From Terrihalobacillus insolitus (GTDB lineage: Bacteria > Bacillota > Bacilli > Bacillales > Amphibacillaceae), in assembly GCF_028416575.1 (NCBI RefSeq), contig NZ_JAMQKB010000002.1, forward strand, positions 62,001 through 126,000: a DNA stretch of 64,000 nt. Direction: 5' to 3'. Positions within the stretch are counted from its first letter, which is position 1. Every line of letters starts with the position of its first letter. A model generated the notes under the pieces. That model had not been told where the DNA came from, did not search any database, and saw only the letters and a program-made list of their open reading frames with translations. The position numbers and the translations under genes are program-made. Of this stretch, positions 27,369-37,319 are shown one piece after another.

Positions 27369-27926
27369 CTACTTAATAAGTTGAATACGATCAAGTGGCC
27401 AATACTGAAATGAGGCTTTACCAACCAACCTGTCATAAGATATAAATCCTAACATACGACTATCAGTTGAGTTACTGCGGTTATCCCCGAGAACGAGTAC
27501 GGAATCTTCTGGGACCTCACTTTTTCCATTTGGAATGTCTTCAATCGTAAAGTTATTCGTATATCGTTGATTTTCCCCTAATTTATTTAATGTATCGTTT
27601 AAAAATGGTTCGTCTATTTGCTTACCATTTATGTATAGTTTGTCATCCTTTACTTCTACCTGATCACCAGGCAGCCCAATAACACGTTTTATATAGTCTT
27701 CTTCTAATGTTGCGTTGAACACAACAATATCAAATCGATCTGGTTCCCCGATTAGATACGAGAATTTGTTCACGATAAGGCGATCTCCATCATGGAGTGT
27801 TGGTTGCATGGAAGGCCCGTCCACTACGATCGGTGTAAACAAAAACATTCGCACAACAAAGGCCAATAAGCCAGCAATAAGAAGTGCTTTTAACCATTCT
27901 AGCCATTCGTTTTTATCTCTGGCCAT
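27369..27926 (-). CDS. lepB: Signal peptidase I (SipS/LepB type)
   Basis: This 185-residue membrane protease removes signal peptides. One transmembrane anchor covers residues 13-31, the nucleophile is S39 in DGPSMQPTL, the general base K80 in YIKRVIGLPGD, and the C-terminal box reads VLGDNRSNSTDSR. The single anchor and short length fit the Bacillus Sip family. It lies between rplS and rbgA. Confidence 0.94.
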   Translation of the reverse strand: MARDKNEWLEWLKALLIAGLLAFVVRMFLFTPIVVDGPSMQPTLHDGDRLIVNKFSYLIGEPDRFDIVVFNATLEEDYIKRVIGLPGDQVEVKDDKLYINGKQIDEPFLNDTLNKLGENQRYTNNFTIEDIPNGKSEVPEDSVLVLGDNRSNSTDSRMLGFISYDRLVGKASFQYWPLDRIQLIK

Positions 27927-27998
27927 ACCCTTACCTCCAATATTTTGTGCGCAATTCTATGATGCGCGATCTCTTTTCAACATTTTTTTTATATACGG

Positions 27999-28029
27999 AA
28001 AAAAGGAGCTTGACGTATGTGCAAGCCCC
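27999..28029 (-). terminator. Intrinsic terminator downstream of rplS
   Basis: On the minus strand GGGGCTTG (28022-28029) pairs with CAAGCTCC (28005-28012), one pair being G-U, around a 9-nt loop, then TTTTTT. It lies 15 bases after the rplS stop. Confidence 0.85.
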
Positions 28030-28044
28030 CTTTCCAATAATTGA

Positions 28045-28389
28045 TTAGCGAATTTCTTTAATACGTGCAGCTTTCCCGCGTAGGTTACGTAGATAGTAAA
28101 GTTTCGCACGACGGACTTTACCACGACGAGAAACTTCAATCTTATCTACTCTTGGAGAATGAACTGGAAAAGTACGTTCTACACCAACTCCATAAGATAT
28201 CTTACGAACGGTGAAAGTTTCACTGATACCACCATTTTGACGCTTAATCACAACGCCTTCAAATACCTGGATACGCTCACGATTACCTTCCACAACTTTC
28301 ACGTGAACCTTTACCGTGTCACCAGGACGGAAATCAGGATGATCACTCCGAAGCTGGTCTTTTGTTATTTCATCGATTATGTGTTGCAT
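28045..28389 (-). CDS. rplS: Ribosomal protein L19
   Basis: This 114-residue protein is standard L19: [28 protein letters not shown], and the C-terminal [19 protein letters not shown]. It sits at the 30S-50S interface of the ribosome. GGAAGGAG precedes the ATG. It has its own promoter and leader downstream of trmD. Confidence 0.98.
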   Translation of the reverse strand: MQHIIDEITKDQLRSDHPDFRPGDTVKVHVKVVEGNRERIQVFEGVVIKRQNGGISETFTVRKISYGVGVERTFPVHSPRVDKIEVSRRGKVRRAKLYYLRNLRGKAARIKEIR

Positions 28390-28434
28390 CTTGTTACACT
28401 CCTTCCAAACTAATGCTCATATCTAGTATAATAC

Positions 28435-28489
28435 AAGTTTAGGACAGCGGAACATCGTTTATACGGCCTAAGTTTTCTACTTAAGCACA
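28435..28489 (-). promoter_or_regulatory. Candidate L19 ribosomal protein leader
   Basis: The rplS leader contains, on the minus strand, CTTAGG (28467-28472) and CCTAAACTT (28435-28443) that can pair over TTAGG/CCTAA, enclosing CGATGTTCCGCTG. This arrangement, and the motif as I remember it, resemble the Firmicute L19 leader that lets L19 regulate its own synthesis. A covariance-model match was not possible here. Confidence 0.45.
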
Positions 28490-28495
28490 ACAAAT

Positions 28496-28524
28496 AATAT
28501 ACCATATTTATCATCTTACTTCAA
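28496..28524 (-). promoter_or_regulatory. Sigma-A promoter of rplS
   Basis: On the minus strand TTGAAG (28519-28524) and TATATT (28496-28501) are 17 nt apart. It starts directly after trmD and would give a leader of about 100 nt before rplS. Confidence 0.6.
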
Positions 28525-28531
28525 CTACAAG

Positions 28532-29269
28532 TTAATTATCAGTGAGGTCAGATTTATTCAACCATTCTTGATCCGTTTGTGACAATGGATAATGTTCTAA
28601 TAAATCTTTTCTACGTTCATACGTCCGTTTTAAGGACTGCTGTTTCCGCCATTGTTCAATTTTTGCGTGATTACCAGAAAGTAAAACTTCTGGTACCTTC
28701 ATCCCTTTATAATCAGCTGGCCTTGTATAGTGAGGATGTTCGAGTAAACCAGTAGAAAAAGAGTCCTCTGGGGCTGATGCTTCATTTCCAAGAACACCTG
28801 GCAGCAATCGGACTACGCTATCAATAACAACCATTGCTCCAAGTTCGCCACCTGTTAACACATAATCTCCAATAGAAATTTCATCAGTGGCTAAATGTTC
28901 TCGAATACGCTCATCATATCCTTCATAATGACCACAAATAAATACGAGATGCTCTTCCTTTGAAAGCTCTACAGATTTTTTCTGTGTGTGTGTTTCCCCT
29001 TGTGGACACATAAGTATTACTCTAGGCTTCGTTTTACTCTTTTGTTGAATAGCTCCAACCGCATCAAAAATAGGCTGAGGTGATAATACCATGCCAGCTC
29101 CACCACCATAAGGATAATCATCTACTTTATGATGTTTATTTTCAGTGTAATCCCTGAAATTAACAAAATTGTATTGAAAAGCGCCTAATTCATTTGCTTT
29201 CCTCAGAATCGACGTTTCAAAAACGCCCTGAAACATTTCTGGAAACAAAGTAAGGATGTCTATCCGCAT
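28532..29269 (-). CDS. trmD: tRNA (guanine-N1)-methyltransferase TrmD
   Basis: This 245-residue SPOUT enzyme makes m1G37 in tRNA, which prevents frameshifting. Family marks are [13 protein letters not shown] at the start, [14 protein letters not shown], and the trefoil-knot segment [17 protein letters not shown]. The start overlaps the rimM stop by one base. Confidence 0.97.
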   Translation of the reverse strand: MRIDILTLFPEMFQGVFETSILRKANELGAFQYNFVNFRDYTENKHHKVDDYPYGGGAGMVLSPQPIFDAVGAIQQKSKTKPRVILMCPQGETHTQKKSVELSKEEHLVFICGHYEGYDERIREHLATDEISIGDYVLTGGELGAMVVIDSVVRLLPGVLGNEASAPEDSFSTGLLEHPHYTRPADYKGMKVPEVLLSGNHAKIEQWRKQQSLKRTYERRKDLLEHYPLSQTDQEWLNKSDLTDN

Positions 29270-29784
29270 TAGTCAATCAACCCTTCAAGCGGCTCTATTT
29301 TGATCGATTTCGTCTCTATGTTCACTTCTTTTACTACATCATCAATATAGGGAATCAATACATCCTTTTTCCCATTCCGCTGCACGACCCATACATCATT
29401 TGCCCCAGGAGAGAGTATTTCTTTGACAACGCCAAGAGCTTCTCCAGTCATTGTATAAACGTGGCACCCAATAATTTCATGGTAGTAGTACTCTCCTTCA
29501 TCTAAAACACCAAGCTGATCTTCACTTACCATTAACATTGTTCCCATAAGCTGTTCCACATCATTGATCGAATGATGTGACTCAAAGTGTAACAAATCAA
29601 ATTGCTTATGCTTGCGATGTCCGTCAATTACTAATGGAATTGGATCTGATTCTTCACGCTTTTTGTAGTAGAGCGTTTGACCTTTTTGAAATCTTTCTTC
29701 AAAATCTGTTATACGAATGACACGAACTTCGCCATTAATACCGTGCGTGTTGACAATCTTCCCAACATTGTACATACTGCTCAT
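29269..29784 (-). CDS. rimM: 16S rRNA processing protein RimM
   Basis: This 171-residue protein helps mature the 30S head through ribosomal protein S19. It has the RimM N-domain ([16 protein letters not shown]) and a PRC-barrel C-domain ([34 protein letters not shown]). AGGTGA is six bases ahead of the ATG. Confidence 0.95.
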   Translation of the reverse strand: MSSMYNVGKIVNTHGINGEVRVIRITDFEERFQKGQTLYYKKREESDPIPLVIDGHRKHKQFDLLHFESHHSINDVEQLMGTMLMVSEDQLGVLDEGEYYYHEIIGCHVYTMTGEALGVVKEILSPGANDVWVVQRNGKKDVLIPYIDDVVKEVNIETKSIKIEPLEGLID

Positions 29785-29797
29785 TTTTGTTCACCTA

Positions 29798-30184
29798 CTA
29801 TTTGATTCGAATAACGGTTCCGTCTTTTACTATGATTGCCCTTTCTTTCATCAGTTCATCCCAATTTAAACCTTCATTAACTTCAACAAGAGCTTCAACT
29901 TCATCTTCAGTAATCTCACTACCAAGCGGTAGTATGTCTAATTGTTCTATTTGAAAATCAATCCATTTTATTTTGTCTTTTCGTTTGGATATTTCTGCAT
30001 GAAATCGTTTTGTTACATCCTCTTTGGAAACGCCTGATTTATGCTGAAGCTTACGCTGTTCAAATTGAAGCTGTTGACACTCTTGTTCAAGCTGCACCTT
30101 GTGCTTATGAAACTGATTTTCAATTTTTGTTTTACTACTTTCCGTTAAGACCTGTTTAATGGGTATTTTTTGTATTATTTTCAT
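29798..30184 (-). CDS. ylqD: YlqD family protein of unknown function
   Basis: This 128-residue protein has a coiled coil with many Gln, Glu and Lys residues (about 20-75) and a C-terminal part with DILPLGSEITEDEVEALVEV and GTVIRIK, which looks like a small beta module. It corresponds to ylqD of B. subtilis, between khpA and rimM. No enzyme motif is visible; context suggests a link to ribosome assembly or RNA, which is inference only. Confidence 0.8.
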   Translation of the reverse strand: MKIIQKIPIKQVLTESSKTKIENQFHKHKVQLEQECQQLQFEQRKLQHKSGVSKEDVTKRFHAEISKRKDKIKWIDFQIEQLDILPLGSEITEDEVEALVEVNEGLNWDELMKERAIIVKDGTVIRIK

Positions 30185-30264
30185 CTTGCGCTCCAGCCTT
30201 TCTAAAAAAGCATAGATGGAACAGTGATCACATTATAAAATACGTACTTAAGTTATATCTTAGT

Positions 30265-30292
30265 AAAAAAGGGAAAGGTAAGACCCTCTCCC
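30265..30292 (-). terminator. Intrinsic terminator downstream of khpA
   Basis: On the minus strand GGGAGAGGGT and ACCTTTCCC (30271-30292) form a stem with one bulged A and two G-U pairs, followed by six T. It would end the rpsP-khpA transcript before ylqD. Confidence 0.75.
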
Positions 30293-30295
30293 ACT

Positions 30296-30523
30296 TTACA
30301 TTATATCAAGATAAATACGCTTTTTTGAATCCGATCCAGCAGCATAGACAATTGTCCGTATCGCTTTAGCGATACGCCCATTTTTTCCGATTACTTTTCC
30401 CACATCTGTTTGATTCACAGTTAAATGATACGTGATTTTGTGTTCTTCTTCCTTTTCTGTTACAACAATTTCGTCAGGAAAATCAACCAGTGGAGTAACG
30501 ATCGTTTCGATTAAGGCTTTCAT
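30296..30523 (-). CDS. khpA: RNA-binding KH-domain protein KhpA (YlqC)
   Basis: This 75-residue single KH-domain protein has the VGKVIGKNGRIAKAIRTIV loop (GKNG) that grips RNA. KhpA pairs with KhpB/Jag and affects cell elongation and RNA stability in other Firmicutes. It follows rpsP by 14 bp, the standard arrangement. Confidence 0.95.
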   Translation of the reverse strand: MKALIETIVTPLVDFPDEIVVTEKEEEHKITYHLTVNQTDVGKVIGKNGRIAKAIRTIVYAAGSDSKKRIYLDIM

Positions 30524-30537
30524 GATATCACACTACT

Positions 30538-30810
30538 TTACTTTTGGTTTTTAAGGTCGTGGAATTTCTTCATGATGCCTTCATTTGAAAACAAATTGCG
30601 AACTGTATCACTTGGCTTTGCACCTTTTGCCATCCAGTCTAGAGCTTTTTCTTCATCCAATTTTACTTCTACAGGATTAGCTACTGGATTGTACGTACCA
30701 ATTTGTTCAATTAAACGTCCATCACGAGGTGAACGTGAATCTGCCACAACTACACGGTAAAATGGATTTCTTTTTGAACCCATACGCTTTAAGCGAATTT
30801 TTACGGCCAT
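30538..30810 (-). CDS. rpsP: Ribosomal protein S16
   Basis: This 90-residue protein begins [20 protein letters not shown] and ends with the S16 tail containing [13 protein letters not shown]. The ATG at 30810 has TTGGAGGTG ahead; the 9-codon longer frame has no separate ribosome-binding site. Confidence 0.98.
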   Translation of the reverse strand: MAVKIRLKRMGSKRNPFYRVVVADSRSPRDGRLIEQIGTYNPVANPVEVKLDEEKALDWMAKGAKPSDTVRNLFSNEGIMKKFHDLKNQK

Positions 30811-30890
30811 GTTTTGCACCTCCAATTTAATAATCATTTCACAATTTTAGATTGTATCAGAAGTTCATTTGTCTGTAAAGTGTTTTTCCA

Positions 30891-32234
30891 TTACATGAAA
30901 GGGAAATTAAATCCCTTTCCTTTTTTTCCTTTTTGCATATTGGACATTTGTTTCATCATTTTTTTCATCTCTTCAAATTGCTTTAATAAGCGATTCACCT
31001 CAGATACCGTTCTACCTGAGCCTTTCGCGATTCTTTTTTTTCTATTTGCATTAATGATACTTGGCTCTTGTCTTTCTTTTTTTGTCATCGATTGAATGAT
31101 GGCTTCAACATGAACAAGCTGTTTTTCATCAAACTGAATATTTTTTAACCCTTTCATCTTATTGGCGCCTGGTAACATGCCAATGATATCCTCTAATGGA
31201 CCCATGTTTTTTACCTGTCCCATTTGCTCCAAAAAATCATCGAAAGTAAAGGAGGCAGAACGCATTTTTTGCTCAAGTTCTTTCACGCGCTTTTCATCTA
31301 CATTCTCTTGAGCCTTTTCGATAAGGGATAGCATATCACCCATACCAAGAATTCTAGATGCCATTCTCTCCGGATGAAAGTCTTCTAATTCGTCTAACTT
31401 TTCACCCATTCCCGCAAATTTAATCGGCTTATCTGTAACAGCCTTAATGGATAGAGCTGCACCACCTCGAGTATCCCCATCTAATTTAGTAAGAACCACA
31501 CCCGTTAAATCAAGCTGATCATTAAAACTCTCTGCTACATTGACAGCATCCTGCCCTGTCATTGCATCTACTACAAGGAAAATTTCGTCAGGATTGACAC
31601 TTGCTTTTATTTGCTGTAGTTCGTCCATCAGGTCATTGTCCACATGCAGTCTACCTGCCGTATCCACAATGACATAATCATTGTGTTCTCGTTTAGCTTC
31701 CTCAACAGCCTTGGCTGCAATATCGACAGGGTTTGCCTCCGTACCAAGAGAAAACACTGGCATATTTAATTGCTTACCTAACGTTTGTAATTGATTTATT
31801 GCTGCAGGCCTGTATACGTCCGCTGCAACTAGCATCGGATTTCGGTTATATTTTTTTCTAAGCAGGTTTGCCAATTTCCCTGTAGTAGTCGTTTTACCTG
31901 CACCTTGCAAACCTACCATCATGATAACGGTTGGCGGACGATCTGCTACAGCGATCTTACTTTGTTCGCCACCCATTAATGCTGTCAGTTCCTCTTTTAC
32001 AACTTTAATAACTTGTTGTCCAGGTGTTAGGCTCTCCATTACTTCTTGGCCAACTGCTCTTTCTTTTATGCGCTTAATAAAATCTTTGACCACTTTAAAG
32101 TTCACATCTGCCTCTAATAAGGCTAAGCGAACTTCTCTCGTCATTTCCTTCACATCTTGCTCCGTGACTTTCCCTTTTCCTTTGATTTTTTGGATCGTTT
32201 GTTGGAGCCTCTCAGATAAACCTTCAAATGCCAT
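30891..32234 (-). CDS. ffh: Signal recognition particle protein Ffh
   Basis: This 447-residue protein binds signal sequences and 4.5S/scRNA. It has the N-domain (MAFEGLSERLQQTIQKI), the GTPase G-domain with GLQGAGKTT (108-116), DTAGRLHVD and TKLDGDTRGGA, and the Met-rich M-domain ending in a Gly/Lys/Phe tail. ylxM lies just upstream and ftsY beyond it. Confidence 0.98.
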   Translation of the reverse strand: MAFEGLSERLQQTIQKIKGKGKVTEQDVKEMTREVRLALLEADVNFKVVKDFIKRIKERAVGQEVMESLTPGQQVIKVVKEELTALMGGEQSKIAVADRPPTVIMMVGLQGAGKTTTTGKLANLLRKKYNRNPMLVAADVYRPAAINQLQTLGKQLNMPVFSLGTEANPVDIAAKAVEEAKREHNDYVIVDTAGRLHVDNDLMDELQQIKASVNPDEIFLVVDAMTGQDAVNVAESFNDQLDLTGVVLTKLDGDTRGGAALSIKAVTDKPIKFAGMGEKLDELEDFHPERMASRILGMGDMLSLIEKAQENVDEKRVKELEQKMRSASFTFDDFLEQMGQVKNMGPLEDIIGMLPGANKMKGLKNIQFDEKQLVHVEAIIQSMTKKERQEPSIINANRKKRIAKGSGRTVSEVNRLLKQFEEMKKMMKQMSNMQKGKKGKGFNFPFM

Positions 32235-32247
32235 AGAAGGAGTCCTC

Positions 32248-32574
32248 CTAATCTAATTCTTTTAATACATCAACCAATTGTTTTATATGTTCTACATCTT
32301 GATTGGTTAATGCCTGTTCCATTTCTTCTAGCAGCGTTTTTCTTTTCAAAAATTTGCTATATAACTGTAGCTTTTCTTCATAAGCCTCGATCATTGCTTC
32401 TGTTCTACGTATGTTATCATAGATTGCTTGTCTAGACACATTGTGCGATTCTGAAATCTCTCCTAGAGAGTAATCTTCTAAATAATACATTTCCATATAA
32501 TTTCTTTGCTTAGGTGTCAGTAGTGCTTGATAAAAGTCGAATAGAAAATTGATTCGCGTTGTTTTCTCTAACAA
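32248..32574 (-). CDS. ylxM: YlxM, helix-turn-helix protein linked to SRP
   Basis: This 108-residue protein contains a sigma-70 region 4-like helix-turn-helix ([20 protein letters not shown]) and a charged C-terminal helix. It is the standard partner ahead of ffh in Firmicutes; in streptococci it modulates SRP function. A GAGGAG site 8 nt ahead points to the TTG at 32574 as the start; the frame is open to a GTG three codons earlier. Confidence 0.9.
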   Translation of the reverse strand: MLEKTTRINFLFDFYQALLTPKQRNYMEMYYLEDYSLGEISESHNVSRQAIYDNIRRTEAMIEAYEEKLQLYSKFLKRKTLLEEMEQALTNQDVEHIKQLVDVLKELD

Positions 32575-32672
32575 TATAAGCACTCCTCATCCAATGTTTT
32601 AAAACAATGTTCTTTTTCCTATTTTAGCTTAAAAGGCTATGGGTGTGCTATAACTTCATCCTGAAAAACGAG

Positions 32673-33668
32673 CTATTTTTCTTCTGTTTCTTCTAACATA
32701 TCCGCAAACAAGCCATAAACAAATGCCTGTGCATTAAATGTTTCTAGATCGGATAGCTTTTCTCCTAAGCCTACAAACTTTACAGGAAGATGAAGTTCAT
32801 TCCGAATCCTTAGAACGATTCCCCCTTTAGCTGTCCCATCTAATTTCGTCAGAACGATACCAGTAACGTTTGTTGCATCCGAAAAAGTTTTCGCTTGACT
32901 CATTGCATTTTGGCCAGTTGTTGCATCCAACACGAGCAAAACTTCGTGGGGTGCACCAGGGATTTCTCGCTCTATTACACGTTTCACCTTAGAAAGCTCA
33001 TTCATTAGATTGACCTTGTTTTGCAGTCTCCCTGCTGTGTCACATAAAAGAACATCTGCTTGACGAGATTTGGCCGCTTGAATTCCATCAAAAATAACGG
33101 AGGCAGGATCACTTCCAGCATTATTTTTAACTACTTCAACACCGACCCTTTCACCCCATGCCTCTAGCTGTTCAATTGCACCAGCACGAAAAGTATCTCC
33201 AGCAGCGAGAACAACCTTTTTTCCACTTTGTTTTAATTTATGAGCAACTTTACCAATCGTAGTTGTTTTTCCAACCCCGTTAACACCGACGAATAACATG
33301 ACAGTAAGCCCTTGATCTGCATACGTTAATTTCTCTAACTCTTCACTGTCCTCGCCATAATAAATATCAACAAGTTTTTCAGAAATAACTTCCTTTACCT
33401 CTTTTGTTTCCTTAATGTTTCTTCGCTTCACTTCCATCTTTAATTCATCAATTAATTCCATCACTGTAGATACACCGACATCTGCAGAAATAAGAATCTC
33501 TTCTAAGTCCTCAAAGAAATCCTCGTCCACTTTTCGGTACTTTGCGACGAGGTCATTTATTTTGCTTGAAAAAGAAGTTCTCGTTTTTGATAACCCTTCT
33601 TTATAGTTTTCTGTTGACGTATCTGGATTGTCAGCGAATTTATCTTTCAGTTTTTTTAAAAAACCCAT
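32673..33668 (-). CDS. ftsY: SRP receptor FtsY
   Basis: This 331-residue GTPase docks the SRP-ribosome complex at the membrane. It has a short N-terminal basic region, the N-domain helices, and the G-domain with GVNGVGKTT (128-136), DTAGRLQNK and TKLDGTAKGG. The acidic A-domain of enterobacteria is absent, as in Bacillus. It follows smc with a 16-bp gap. Confidence 0.97.
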   Translation of the reverse strand: MGFLKKLKDKFADNPDTSTENYKEGLSKTRTSFSSKINDLVAKYRKVDEDFFEDLEEILISADVGVSTVMELIDELKMEVKRRNIKETKEVKEVISEKLVDIYYGEDSEELEKLTYADQGLTVMLFVGVNGVGKTTTIGKVAHKLKQSGKKVVLAAGDTFRAGAIEQLEAWGERVGVEVVKNNAGSDPASVIFDGIQAAKSRQADVLLCDTAGRLQNKVNLMNELSKVKRVIEREIPGAPHEVLLVLDATTGQNAMSQAKTFSDATNVTGIVLTKLDGTAKGGIVLRIRNELHLPVKFVGLGEKLSDLETFNAQAFVYGLFADMLEETEEK

Positions 33669-33684
33669 TACCTACTTCCTCTCT

Positions 33685-36600
33685 TTACGATTTCACTAGT
33701 TCTGCTGTATCTTCGAATCGAACGGATACCATCCGAGAAACACCGGATTCCTGCATAGTGACACCGTATAATACATCTGCTTCTTCCATTGTTCCCTTCC
33801 GATGCGTTATGACGATGAACTGAGTCTTTTCACTAAACATTTTGACATAACGCGCAAACCTGTTTACATTCGCTTCATCAAGCGCAGCTTCCACTTCGTC
33901 TAAAACACAAAATGGTACAGGTCGAACCCTTAAAATAGCAAACAATAGGGCAATTGCGGTAAGTGCTCTCTCTCCACCAGATAACAAGCCCAAGTGTTGT
34001 AATTTCTTACCTGGTGGTTGTGCAATAATGTCCACACCAGTATCTAAAAGGTTTTCCGGTGCCGTTAATTTAAGCTCTGCCTTTCCTCCTCCAAACAGTT
34101 CCTGAAATACAATCCGAAATTCTTCTTTAATTTTCGAAAACGTTTCATCAAATTTACGTGTCATTTCACCATCCATCTCTGAGATGACATCATATAATGT
34201 TGCTTTTGCTTGGACAAGATCGTCTTTTTGTTCGGATAGGAATTGATAGCGCTCTTCTATTCGTTTATATTCATCAATTGCACCAATGTTAACCGTACCA
34301 AGCTCATCAATAGCTCGTTTTATTAATCGAACAGAACGCTTTGCTTCATCCAAATCCTCCGCTTTCTGAAAGGTGTTCTTTGCTTTTTCAAATGTTAAAA
34401 GATACTCTGTTTGGAGATGGCTAAGTCTGTTTTCTAATTCAACGTCCAATCGATTTGCCTTTACTTCTTTATCTTGTAATGCTTGTAATAAAGAATGATG
34501 CAGCCTGTTTTGCTCTTTCATTTCTCTTTCCTGATCCTGCATTTTTTGAGAGCGGTTATAGCGCTCTTGTCGTGTCGATTGAATCAAGGATGTTACATGA
34601 TCTTTATCCGATTGTTTTTCCTCTATTTGGACTGCTAACTCTTCTTCTGTTGCTTCAGATTCATTTAATTGGATAAGTTGATCCCACTGCTCCTGATTAT
34701 CGTGTAATGCTTGCTTCACTTCTTCTATTCCTGCTTCAAGAGTCCTCGTTTTTTCCTGTTGATTCTTGACCCGCGCATCCTGTTGAGCAAGGGTCACTTC
34801 TAACTCATGATGCTTCGTCTGTAGCTGTGATTTGTTCTGTCGATTTTCGGTTTGTTGGGCAGTTAATGTATCCATTTGATGTTGGATTTCTGCCAGCTCA
34901 TTTTCAAGCCTTATTAAAACTTCTGATAATTCCAAGTCTCGTTGTTTTAAACTATCCGAATCCTTTTCAAATTGCTCGTTATCCTGATCATAAACCGATA
35001 AATTTTCACTCACATGACTTAATTTAATTTCAAGCTCCGACACCTTTGCTTGGGACTCTTGTTCCTGTTGTACCTTATCATTAATGAGGCTTCGTTGTTC
35101 TTCTAGCTTGTCTTCTTGTGTTTTGATAGCTTGTTTTAGCTTCGTCACCTTTCGTTCAAATTGCTCGGCTTTCGCTTCAAACTCCGTAAGCTTTTCGGTT
35201 ACTTCATTCAGATCCTTTTCTCTTGTGAAAAGAGACTGGTTTGTTTTCTTCTTAGCACCACCAGCCATCGAGCCTCCAGGGTTTACAACATCTCCGTCTA
35301 ATGTTACAACACGAAATCTCCGATGCAGTCTCGCTGCAATCTCGTTTGCAGATTTTAAATTCTTAGCAATGATGACATTCCCAAGAATGTGCTTAATTGC
35401 TTGTTGATACTTTGACTCAAACTCGACCAAATCGGACGCAACCCCAACAAAGCCTTCTATATTCCAAATACCATTTAGAAGATCCTTTGAAATTTGTTTT
35501 GCTTGTATCGTGGATAATGGTAAAAATGTTGCACGACCCTTGTTGTTTTTTTTCAGCCATTGTATCGCATTACGTGCTGTAGCCTCATCTTTCACGACAA
35601 TATGCTGGGCCTGTCCGCCCAAAGCTGTTTCAATAGCAGAAATGTAGTCATTTGGCACTTGAATAAGCTCGATCACAGCCCCTTCAATGTTGAAAAGAAC
35701 TTTGTCCTCTCTAGCTTTCAATATTTCTTTTACACCTTGAAAAAAACCTTGAAAATCCTCTTTCATTTCTTCAAGCATTTCTTTTTTTGACTTTATTTTT
35801 TCAATATACTGATACCCTTTGTACAGCTTTGTCTGTGCCTCTTGATAGCTTTCATTGTCTTTTTCTAAACGGAGCTTTTCTTGATGAAATATTTGTTCTG
35901 CCTCTTGCCTTTTTCTTTTTCGCTCGTCTAGCGTCTGGTAAAGAGACGCTAATGCAGTTTTAATTTGATCACGATCATGAATGATTTCCTCGAATTTTTC
36001 GCGCTGCCTATTTCTTTTGAAGGCGATTTGCTCTAGCTGTTTTGCAAGAGATTGTCTTTCATTTCGAGTAGCTGCCTGATCGTTTAACCTGTCGATATAT
36101 TCACTCTTTAATTCTTCAATGTCGTTATCCATTCCACCGTCTGCTTGATGGAGTTTATTTGCTATTTCATCCGCCTGTTTCTTTGTTTTCTTCATTTGTT
36201 GTACACATTCATCTAGCTTTGCTTTTTCTATTACGAGTTCTGATAGTAAGCTTGCCTCACGTTGTGTTAACTCCTCTTGTTCATGCTCCAATTTCGATCT
36301 ATTTTGTTCAAAATGCCGAAACCTCTCATTGATTAGCTTCCTATTTCCTTCTAAGTTTTCTAACTCTTGTGTTAAAACGAGCAGCCGTTCCTGCAATTTT
36401 TCAATTGATTGATCCAATTCATGTAATGCACTTCTTTCGTTCTCAATGCTGGCATCCTGTTGCTGTACTCGTGTTTTTAACTGCATTTCCTGCTCTCGCT
36501 CATTATCTATTTCACGAAGTAATTGCTGCCATTGGCTGTGAAGGGTTTCAATTTCTGCTATAAGTAACGAAATTTCTTTTTCTTTTAATTCTTCCTTTTT

Positions 36601-37251
36601 TATTAAATAGTCTTCAGCAATTGCTGCTTGTTCCTTTAATGGGTCTAATTGACCTTCTATTTCAAAAATAATGTCTTCGATTCGATTCAAATTTTCCTGT
36701 GTTTCAGCTAACTTGTATTCTGCTTTCTTTTTTCGTTGTTTATATTTTAAAACTCCAGCCGCTTCCTCAAAAATAGACCTTCTTTCTTCAGGCTTAGAAC
36801 TTAAAATTTCCTCCACCTTACCTTGGCTAATAATCGAAAATGCTTCCCTGCCAAGACCAGAATCTAAAAACAAATCAATGATATCTTTAAGCCTACAAGG
36901 TTGTTTGTTGATTAAGAATTCACTTTCCCCTGAGCGATAAACCCTTCTTGTTACACTTACTTCTTCAAAATCAACTGGAAGCGTCTTACAACTATTGTCA
37001 AGGGTTAACGTAACATCCGCAACATTAAGAGCTTTACGTGAATCACTCCCTTGAAAAATGATATCCTCCATTTTAGAACCGCGAAGTGATTTTGCTGACT
37101 GCTCTCCTAAAACCCAGCGGATCGCATCTGTAATATTACTTTTTCCGCTTCCGTTTGGGCCAACAACAGCTGTCACCCCAGGAACAAACTCAACTGAAAT
37201 TCGTTCTGCAAATGATTTAAACCCTACGCTTTCTAAACGTTTTAGGAACAT
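33685..37251 (-). CDS. smc: Chromosome partition protein Smc
   Basis: This 1188-residue condensin ATPase organises and segregates the chromosome with ScpA/ScpB. Walker A is GPNGSGKSN (31-39). Two long coiled coils flank a hinge (about 510-660) with FQGFFQGVKEIL and RFRVVTLDGDVVNPGGSMAG. The C-terminal head has the signature LSGGERALTAIALLFA and Walker B VLDEVEAALDEAN. I take the ATG at 37251, 7 nt after AGGAG; one two codons upstream overlaps that site. Confidence 0.98.
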   Translation of the reverse strand: MFLKRLESVGFKSFAERISVEFVPGVTAVVGPNGSGKSNITDAIRWVLGEQSAKSLRGSKMEDIIFQGSDSRKALNVADVTLTLDNSCKTLPVDFEEVSVTRRVYRSGESEFLINKQPCRLKDIIDLFLDSGLGREAFSIISQGKVEEILSSKPEERRSIFEEAAGVLKYKQRKKKAEYKLAETQENLNRIEDIIFEIEGQLDPLKEQAAIAEDYLIKKEELKEKEISLLIAEIETLHSQWQQLLREIDNEREQEMQLKTRVQQQDASIENERSALHELDQSIEKLQERLLVLTQELENLEGNRKLINERFRHFEQNRSKLEHEQEELTQREASLLSELVIEKAKLDECVQQMKKTKKQADEIANKLHQADGGMDNDIEELKSEYIDRLNDQAATRNERQSLAKQLEQIAFKRNRQREKFEEIIHDRDQIKTALASLYQTLDERKRKRQEAEQIFHQEKLRLEKDNESYQEAQTKLYKGYQYIEKIKSKKEMLEEMKEDFQGFFQGVKEILKAREDKVLFNIEGAVIELIQVPNDYISAIETALGGQAQHIVVKDEATARNAIQWLKKNNKGRATFLPLSTIQAKQISKDLLNGIWNIEGFVGVASDLVEFESKYQQAIKHILGNVIIAKNLKSANEIAARLHRRFRVVTLDGDVVNPGGSMAGGAKKKTNQSLFTREKDLNEVTEKLTEFEAKAEQFERKVTKLKQAIKTQEDKLEEQRSLINDKVQQEQESQAKVSELEIKLSHVSENLSVYDQDNEQFEKDSDSLKQRDLELSEVLIRLENELAEIQHQMDTLTAQQTENRQNKSQLQTKHHELEVTLAQQDARVKNQQEKTRTLEAGIEEVKQALHDNQEQWDQLIQLNESEATEEELAVQIEEKQSDKDHVTSLIQSTRQERYNRSQKMQDQEREMKEQNRLHHSLLQALQDKEVKANRLDVELENRLSHLQTEYLLTFEKAKNTFQKAEDLDEAKRSVRLIKRAIDELGTVNIGAIDEYKRIEERYQFLSEQKDDLVQAKATLYDVISEMDGEMTRKFDETFSKIKEEFRIVFQELFGGGKAELKLTAPENLLDTGVDIIAQPPGKKLQHLGLLSGGERALTAIALLFAILRVRPVPFCVLDEVEAALDEANVNRFARYVKMFSEKTQFIVITHRKGTMEEADVLYGVTMQESGVSRMVSVRFEDTAELVKS

Positions 37252-37283
37252 AGTCATTCTCCTATACGATCATAATCATCTAT

Positions 37284-37301
37284 CTTTTTGAACACGCACT
37301 T
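37284..37301. repeat. End fragment of the dispersed repeat (right end)
   Basis: CTTTTTGAACACGCACTT here is identical over 18 bases to the right end of copy A at 22.04 kb. It lies upstream of smc, in the divergent gap with yfkK, without the rest of the element. Confidence 0.6.
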
Positions 37302-37319
37302 ATATTTATTGTTTCATTT

